Shown in pieces: positions 5,124-8,903 of a DNA stretch of 8,903 bases. Below the pieces are notes generated by a model that worked only from the letters and a program-made list of their open reading frames with translations, did no database searches and was not told where the DNA came from. The position numbers and the translations under genes are program-made. The stretch's first letter is position 1, and each line of letters opens with the position of its first letter. This DNA comes from Gemmatimonadota bacterium (GTDB lineage: Bacteria > Gemmatimonadota > Gemmatimonadetes > Gemmatimonadales > Gemmatimonadaceae). The stretch covers positions 1 to 8,903 of the forward strand of contig QHUV01000047.1 in NCBI GenBank assembly GCA_003222065.1, in the 5' to 3' direction.

Positions 5124-7566
5124 GTTCAAAGTCTCCGGCGGGCGAATAGAAGTTGCGAATGTCTTCGACGATCTCGTCCCACGGTCCAATTTTGCGTCGT
5201 GCTCCGGGCAGTCCATCCAACAACCCACGCCCGTAAGCTTTCGTCACGATGCGCGGATCGGCGATCACGACCACGCCACGGTCGGTGCCGCTGCGAATGA
5301 GGCGGCCGAAACCCTGCTTGAGACGCAACGCCGCATGCGGCAACATGTATTCGACGAACGCGTCGCCGCCACTCGCGACGATCGCTTCGCAGTGTGCGGC
5401 AGTCACCGGTTCTGTCGGAACGCGAAATGGCAGCTTGGCGAGCATCAAAGCGCGGAGCGCCTCGCCCGGTACGTCGACGCCTTCCCAGAAGGATGCGGTA
5501 CCGAGGAGGACGGCCCGGCCGGACTCACGGAAGCGGGCGAGCAATGCGTCTCGTCCATCCTCGCCATGCACCAGCAACGGCCAGCGACGCTCGGCGCCGC
5601 GGGCGCGGAGCTCGGAGGCCATCGCTCTCACGTCGCGGTGGCTTGTGAACAAGACGAACATGCCGCCGTCGGCAGCTTGAGCAAGGTCGATCGCCATGCG
5701 CACGGCGGCCTGCGCATGAGCGGCGGGATCGACGTTAGGCGCGGCGATATCGGTAGCGATCGCAAGGAGCGCCTGCTCGCGATATCGAAAGGGCGACGGA
5801 AAGAGACCCGTCCGTGGCTCGACATCCGGCTCAGTGAGGCCGAGGCGGCGGGCGAGAAAGCCAAAGTCCGGCGGGGGCGCGCTCGCGCCGTCTCGTAAGG
5901 CATTCCTGTTGCGCGATCCGGCGGCGAGTGTTGCGCTGGTCACAATCGTCGTCGCGTTCCGCTTGAAGAGATCCTCACGGAGGATGGGGGCGAGGTCGAG
6001 CGGCACCGTCGTGACCGCGGCCGAGCGTTCACGTCCGCGCGCTTCGATCCAGCGCACCGAGGCGTCGCCCTTCGGCGGGTCGAGGGCTTGATGGAGAGCG
6101 TCGCAGGCGAGCTGCAGGCGCCGCGTCACGGCGCGCAGCTCGTTGAGGAGCGGGGCGAGCTGCTCGTCCAGTCGCGTGCTGCCCTCGATGCGCTCCCTAA
6201 CGAGTTGCAATCCCTGGTGTAGCAGCTCGATCTCGCCAAGCGTGTCGTCCAGCGCGCGACGGAGACCGCGTGACCATATCGGATCGTCGGCGAAACGATC
6301 GGTGAGTCGCAGAACGGACTGTCCCGATTCATTGAGCCAGATCTCGAGCAGATCGAACAGCAACGAGCTCTTGTCGCGAACGGCATGGACCGCCGGGGCT
6401 AGTCGCGCGTGGACGAGATCGAGGCTGGCCGTGCTCAGGAGATCGTCGCTCGTCGAGAGGCGGGAGACAAGCGCCGGGAGGAGTCCCCTTCCCCGCTTAT
6501 CGAGCCTGTTGAATAAACGCTGAAGTGACCGTCGCGTCGCGGTCATTCCCAAGTGCGCGGCTGCCGAATCTTCCAGGTGATGGCCTTCATCGATGATGAG
6601 TCGCGTGTATGCCGGCAGCACCGCTGCCTCTTCCCAATTGTTCGAGGCGCGCCGCACGGCGACGTCGGACATGAGAAGGTGGTGATTGACGACGATCACG
6701 TCTGCCTGTGCCGCCTCGCGACGTGCCTTGTACAGGAAGCACTTGTCATACAACGGACACTTGAGGCGCATGCACAGGTCGGGCTCCGCGGACACCTCAT
6801 CCCACAGCTCTGGACGCGGCGGCGTCGGCAGATCGCTGAGCGAGCCGTCGGTCGTGCGCTCGGACCACTGGACAATGGAGTCCAGCTCGTCGCGCAGACC
6901 GTCGTCGAGGAGCGTGGCGCCCGCCGAACGCGCCTGGTCGAGTCGTTGCAGACACAGATAATTGCGCCAACCCTTGAGAAGCGCGAAGCGCACGCGTTGA
7001 TCGGCGAGCGCCTTCTCGAGAAAGGGCAGATCCTTGCCGACCAGTTGCTCCTGCAAATTGATCGTGTTCGTCGAAACGACGGTGCGCTCACCATTCGCCG
7101 CCGCCCAGCGCAGAGCGGGAATCAAATAGCCAAGGGATTTGCCGACGCCCGTGCCAGCCTCGAAGAGTCCGATCCCGCCGTCGTTGAAGAGCCGCGCGAC
7201 CTCACTCGCCATCGCGCGCTGGCCCGCCCGATCCTCGTACCTCGTTAGGTGCGTGGCGATGGGACCGTCCGGACCAAGATCGCGATCGATCGCCGTTTCG
7301 TCGAGCCGTTTCTCCTCGCGCAGACGCGGCACCTCGACGACGACATACAGCTCCGACGCCACATTGTCGACGATGCCGAAGCCGATGCCGTCGTCGTGAA
7401 TGCGGGCCGCGATCTCGAGATCCTGCTCGGACGGTTCGAGCATGCCCGACGGATGGTTGTGGACGAGCATCTCGCCACGCTGCGCGAAGCCGGGCAGCGC
7501 CAGCACCTTCCCCACATCGCCCCGCGCGACGACGCGGGCGGACTGCACGACCCCGTCGTCGTCCAC
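5047..7566 (-). CDS. RadC/JAB domain fused to DinG/XPD-type iron-sulfur DNA helicase (N-terminus interrupted by amber codon)
   Basis: Superfamily 2 helicases of the DinG/XPD group unwind DNA 5'-3' and remove R-loops and forks. Numbering from GTG 7566 (839 residues), residues 1-80 are a RadC-like JAB domain with the metal signature HNHPSG...PSEQD (His36, His38, Asp49). The helicase follows: Walker A EAGTGVGKS (Lys143), motif Ia STNTINLQEQL, four cluster cysteines at 205, 265, 270 and 276 (the last three spaced 5 and 6 as in E. coli DinG), DEGH box at 326-329, SATL near 545, SFWEGVDVPG near 692-701, and motif VI QGFGRLIRSGTDRG near 751-763. All helicase motifs are intact. The frame continues convincingly upstream to GTG 7659 but contains TAG at 7585-7587; starting at GTG 7566 would remove the first JAB strand. 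The C-terminus extends about 30 residues past the expected end and overlaps the FAH-family gene. It is the first gene of the four-gene operon. Confidence 0.9.
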   Translation of the reverse strand: MDDDGVVQSARVVARGDVGKVLALPGFAQRGEMLVHNHPSGMLEPSEQDLEIAARIHDDGIGFGIVDNVASELYVVVEVPRLREEKRLDETAIDRDLGPDGPIATHLTRYEDRAGQRAMASEVARLFNDGGIGLFEAGTGVGKSLGYLIPALRWAAANGERTVVSTNTINLQEQLVGKDLPFLEKALADQRVRFALLKGWRNYLCLQRLDQARSAGATLLDDGLRDELDSIVQWSERTTDGSLSDLPTPPRPELWDEVSAEPDLCMRLKCPLYDKCFLYKARREAAQADVIVVNHHLLMSDVAVRRASNNWEEAAVLPAYTRLIIDEGHHLEDSAAAHLGMTATRRSLQRLFNRLDKRGRGLLPALVSRLSTSDDLLSTASLDLVHARLAPAVHAVRDKSSLLFDLLEIWLNESGQSVLRLTDRFADDPIWSRGLRRALDDTLGEIELLHQGLQLVRERIEGSTRLDEQLAPLLNELRAVTRRLQLACDALHQALDPPKGDASVRWIEARGRERSAAVTTVPLDLAPILREDLFKRNATTIVTSATLAAGSRNRNALRDGASAPPPDFGFLARRLGLTEPDVEPRTGLFPSPFRYREQALLAIATDIAAPNVDPAAHAQAAVRMAIDLAQAADGGMFVLFTSHRDVRAMASELRARGAERRWPLLVHGEDGRDALLARFRESGRAVLLGTASFWEGVDVPGEALRALMLAKLPFRVPTEPVTAAHCEAIVASGGDAFVEYMLPHAALRLKQGFGRLIRSGTDRGVVVIADPRIVTKAYGRGLLDGLPGARRKIGPWDEIVEDIRNFYSPAGDFEHGAASPVQDRLHRTQLFRPREGVGK

Positions 7567-7659
7567 GGCGCAAACGAAGCAGACCTAGCGGCCGTGGGCG
7601 AGGCGAATGGCGGCTTTGATGGCCTGCGCTGCTTTGGCGGAGAGTCGGTCGCTCGGCAC
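7567..7659 (-). pseudogene. Severed N-terminal segment of the JAB-DinG gene, with in-frame TAG at 7585-7587
   Basis: Read in the frame of the helicase, GTG 7659 opens MPSDRLSAKAAQAIKAA, then IRLAHGR, then TAG, then VCFVCA running straight into the annotated protein. The residues before the stop form an amphipathic helix and those after it a hydrophobic beta strand, as expected for the start of a RadC/JAB domain. A single base change (for example GAG or CAG to TAG) would explain the break. Three nearby genes on these strands end in TAG, so TAG is a normal stop here. Whether this is a mutation, an assembly error or a readthrough site cannot be told from the sequence alone. Confidence 0.65.
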
Positions 7660-7664
7660 GACAC

Positions 7665-7670
7665 AATATA
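7665..7670 (-). promoter_or_regulatory. Possible -10 element for the JAB-DinG operon
   Basis: On the - strand TATATT lies five bases before GTG 7659, within GTATATTGTGTC. If used, the transcript would start at or very near the GTG, with no room for a ribosome binding site, so a leaderless mRNA. No convincing -35 hexamer is seen 16-18 bases upstream. The word TATATTGT matches the lexA -10 region TACATTGT (1722-1729) at seven of eight bases. Confidence 0.3.
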
Positions 7671-7690
7671 CCGAACAAACGCCGTTAATC

Positions 7691-7748
7691 GTAGAGCGTA
7701 GCGCGTGAAGCGTGGAGCGCGTCCGAAGCACGCTCAACGCTCAACGCG
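7691..7748. repeat. Repeat-rich spacer of AGCGT/ACGCT words
   Basis: The gap between two - strand genes is built from short related words: AGCGCGT at 7700-7706 and again at 7716-7722, AGCGTG at 7709-7714 with its complement CACGCT at 7729-7734, and a tandem CGCTCAA at 7731-7737 and 7738-7744. The inverted copies could fold into imperfect hairpins and might end transcription of the upstream gene, but there is no T-run on either strand. Confidence 0.4.
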
Positions 7749-7749
7749 T

Positions 7750-8903
7750 TTAGGTCTTTAGCGGCTTTTTCTTCGCGGCGGGGAAGAGAACGTTGTTCAG
7801 GATCAGCCGATACCCGGGCGAATTCTTGTGCAGCGACAGATCCGTCGGCGCGTTGCCGATGGCGTGCTGCGGATCCTCGGGATCGTGGCCGCCATAATAC
7901 GTCCACGTTCCCTTCCCGTAGTCGCCGTGGATGTACTTCACCCACGGCGCACCCGGCTCCTCGGCGAGTATGACGTCACCGGGCTTGAGCACGGTGCGCG
8001 TGAAGCTGGTCGTGACGCCATAGAAGTCGTTCACCACCGAGCGGTGGTCCTGCACGAGCATCGACGGCACCGGATCGAACTTCGCCGAGAAGTTGAACAG
8101 TGTGAACGTGCCGAGTGGCTGGCGGCGACCGGGAACGTTGACCTGGTGACCATCGATGTCACTCATCGAATTGACGAACGGCGAATGCTCGAGGTGCGCG
8201 TCGCGGAAGGCGAAGCTCCGCTTCCAGTCCATCTTGCGATCGGCGTCGTCGTCCATCGGCGTGCCGTCGATGTAGGCGGACGCCAAATCGACGTCGTGGC
8301 CGGCCATTGCCAGCTCCACCGTCTCTGTCGCTCCACACATCGCGAACAAGAATCCGCCCCGCTCGACGAACTGTCTGATCTTTTCCGCGACGTCCTTCTT
8401 GAGTGCTGGAACATTGGCGAAGCCGAGGCGCTTCGCGGCGGTGAGATTCTGCTGCATCAGCTCGATGAACCAGGGCGCCTCACGATACGTGAGATAGAAC
8501 TTGTTCAACTGGCCGGTGAAGTCCTCATGATGCAGGTGCAGCCATTCGAACTTCGACAGCTCGCCGCGCTCGATCTCGTCGTCATAGATGCGGGTGTAAT
8601 CGATGCCGGCATACTTGAGGGCGAGCGTCACCGCGTCGTCCCACGGGAGCGCTTCGGGCGGCGAATAGACGGCGATCTTCGGCGCCTTCTCGAGCGGCAC
8701 CGTTTCCATGTTGCTGTTCGCGATCTCACTGCGGATGGCGCCGAGCTGGGCGTCGTCGATCACTTCGATCGTCACGCCGGTGAGGGCGGCGCGCTTGCGC
8801 ATCTCGGGCGTGTCCGGTAGCAGAAACGCGCCACCACGGTAGTTGAGTAACCACTCACCACTCAGGCCGTCCTTGAGCGCGTTGTAGGTGATGCCATATG
8901 CCT
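7750..8903 (-). CDS. Conserved protein with glutamine-amidotransferase-like core, 5' part missing
   Basis: The frame is open to the window edge, giving 383 visible residues and a TAA stop at 7752-7750; the true start lies beyond 8903. ATG 8802 is internal, because AYGITYNALKDG and EWLLNYRGGAFLLPD upstream of it belong to the same protein. Features include KIAVYSPPEALPWDD, the conserved EWLHLHHEDFTGQ, and a nucleophile-elbow-like FVERGGFLFAMCGATET whose cysteine is about visible residue 189, as in class I glutamine amidotransferase or ThuA-like folds. From memory, relatives in Bacteroidetes and Gemmatimonadota are labelled 'asparagine synthetase B', but I see no AsnB amidotransferase or synthetase motif, so that name is probably wrong. 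The C-terminal third (VKYIHGDYGKGTWTYYGGHDPED, LILNNVLFPAAKKK) suits a ThuA-like sheet end. Any signal peptide would be outside the window. Confidence 0.75.
   Translation of the reverse strand, partial: AYGITYNALKDGLSGEWLLNYRGGAFLLPDTPEMRKRAALTGVTIEVIDDAQLGAIRSEIANSNMETVPLEKAPKIAVYSPPEALPWDDAVTLALKYAGIDYTRIYDDEIERGELSKFEWLHLHHEDFTGQLNKFYLTYREAPWFIELMQQNLTAAKRLGFANVPALKKDVAEKIRQFVERGGFLFAMCGATETVELAMAGHDVDLASAYIDGTPMDDDADRKMDWKRSFAFRDAHLEHSPFVNSMSDIDGHQVNVPGRRQPLGTFTLFNFSAKFDPVPSMLVQDHRSVVNDFYGVTTSFTRTVLKPGDVILAEEPGAPWVKYIHGDYGKGTWTYYGGHDPEDPQHAIGNAPTDLSLHKNSPGYRLILNNVLFPAAKKKPLKT

Noticed and set aside
5124..5228. 35-residue N-terminal extension of the FAH-family protein
   Set aside because: It is out-of-frame helicase coding sequence and unlike FAH proteins, whereas ATG 5123 has a good ribosome binding site.
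5080..5898. + strand open frame (272 codons) opposite the helicase
   Set aside because: The - strand here encodes intact helicase motifs V and VI; the + frame is a compositional shadow.
7828..8820. Long + strand open frame (330 codons) opposite the amidotransferase-like gene
   Set aside because: It mirrors the codon phase of a conserved - strand gene in GC-rich DNA, has biased Arg/His/Val composition and no recognisable motif.
1..8903. CRISPR array, insertion sequence or phage-derived island
   Set aside because: No regularly spaced repeats, transposase, integrase or phage gene is present, and composition is even across the window.

Overview
This window is GC-rich bacterial chromosome with ordinary gene density. 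Two + strand genes at the left (gltX, lexA) face a tightly packed run of - strand genes on the right. The family content suggests Gemmatimonadota or a related phylum: a DapL-like aminotransferase, a compact LexA with an unusual DNA-binding domain, a RadC/JAB-DinG fusion, a protein of the type labelled 'asparagine synthetase B' in Bacteroidetes-like genomes, and a dispersed hairpin carrying a GTCATC/GATGAC stem. That placement is an inference from recall, not a database result.

Layout. Positions 1-53 are the 3' part of a tRNA with a long variable arm and discriminator G, so tRNA-Ser; a strong GC hairpin follows. Positions 86-233 hold three more perfect hairpins and no gene. gltX (234-1667) encodes full-length glutamyl-tRNA synthetase. 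After a 126-base gap with a good sigma70-type promoter comes lexA (1794-2462). lexA meets the next gene tail to tail, and a single CTAG palindrome (2459-2462) supplies both stop codons.

On the - strand, in transcription order from the right edge: a partial gene with a glutamine-amidotransferase-like core (enters at 8903, stops at 7750); a repeat-rich gap; a RadC/JAB-DinG helicase fusion; a fumarylacetoacetate hydrolase-family enzyme; a class I/II aminotransferase of LL-diaminopimelate aminotransferase type; and a membrane-anchored, proline-rich protein with a TonB-like N-terminal helix. The last four overlap by 77, 1 and 4 bases and look like one translationally coupled operon. It joins DNA repair, small-molecule metabolism and an envelope protein, so the genes probably share expression rather than one pathway.

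The most notable points concern the helicase. It joins a JAMM-type RadC-like domain to an iron-sulfur DinG helicase. Its reading frame continues convincingly upstream to a GTG at 7659 but is broken by an in-frame TAG at 7585-7587, which could be a real nonsense mutation, a sequencing error or readthrough. A second point is the N-terminal membrane helix of the last operon gene, which carries the SxxxH pair of TonB, while its C-terminal half is not TonB-like. No CRISPR array, insertion sequence, phage gene or defence island is visible.
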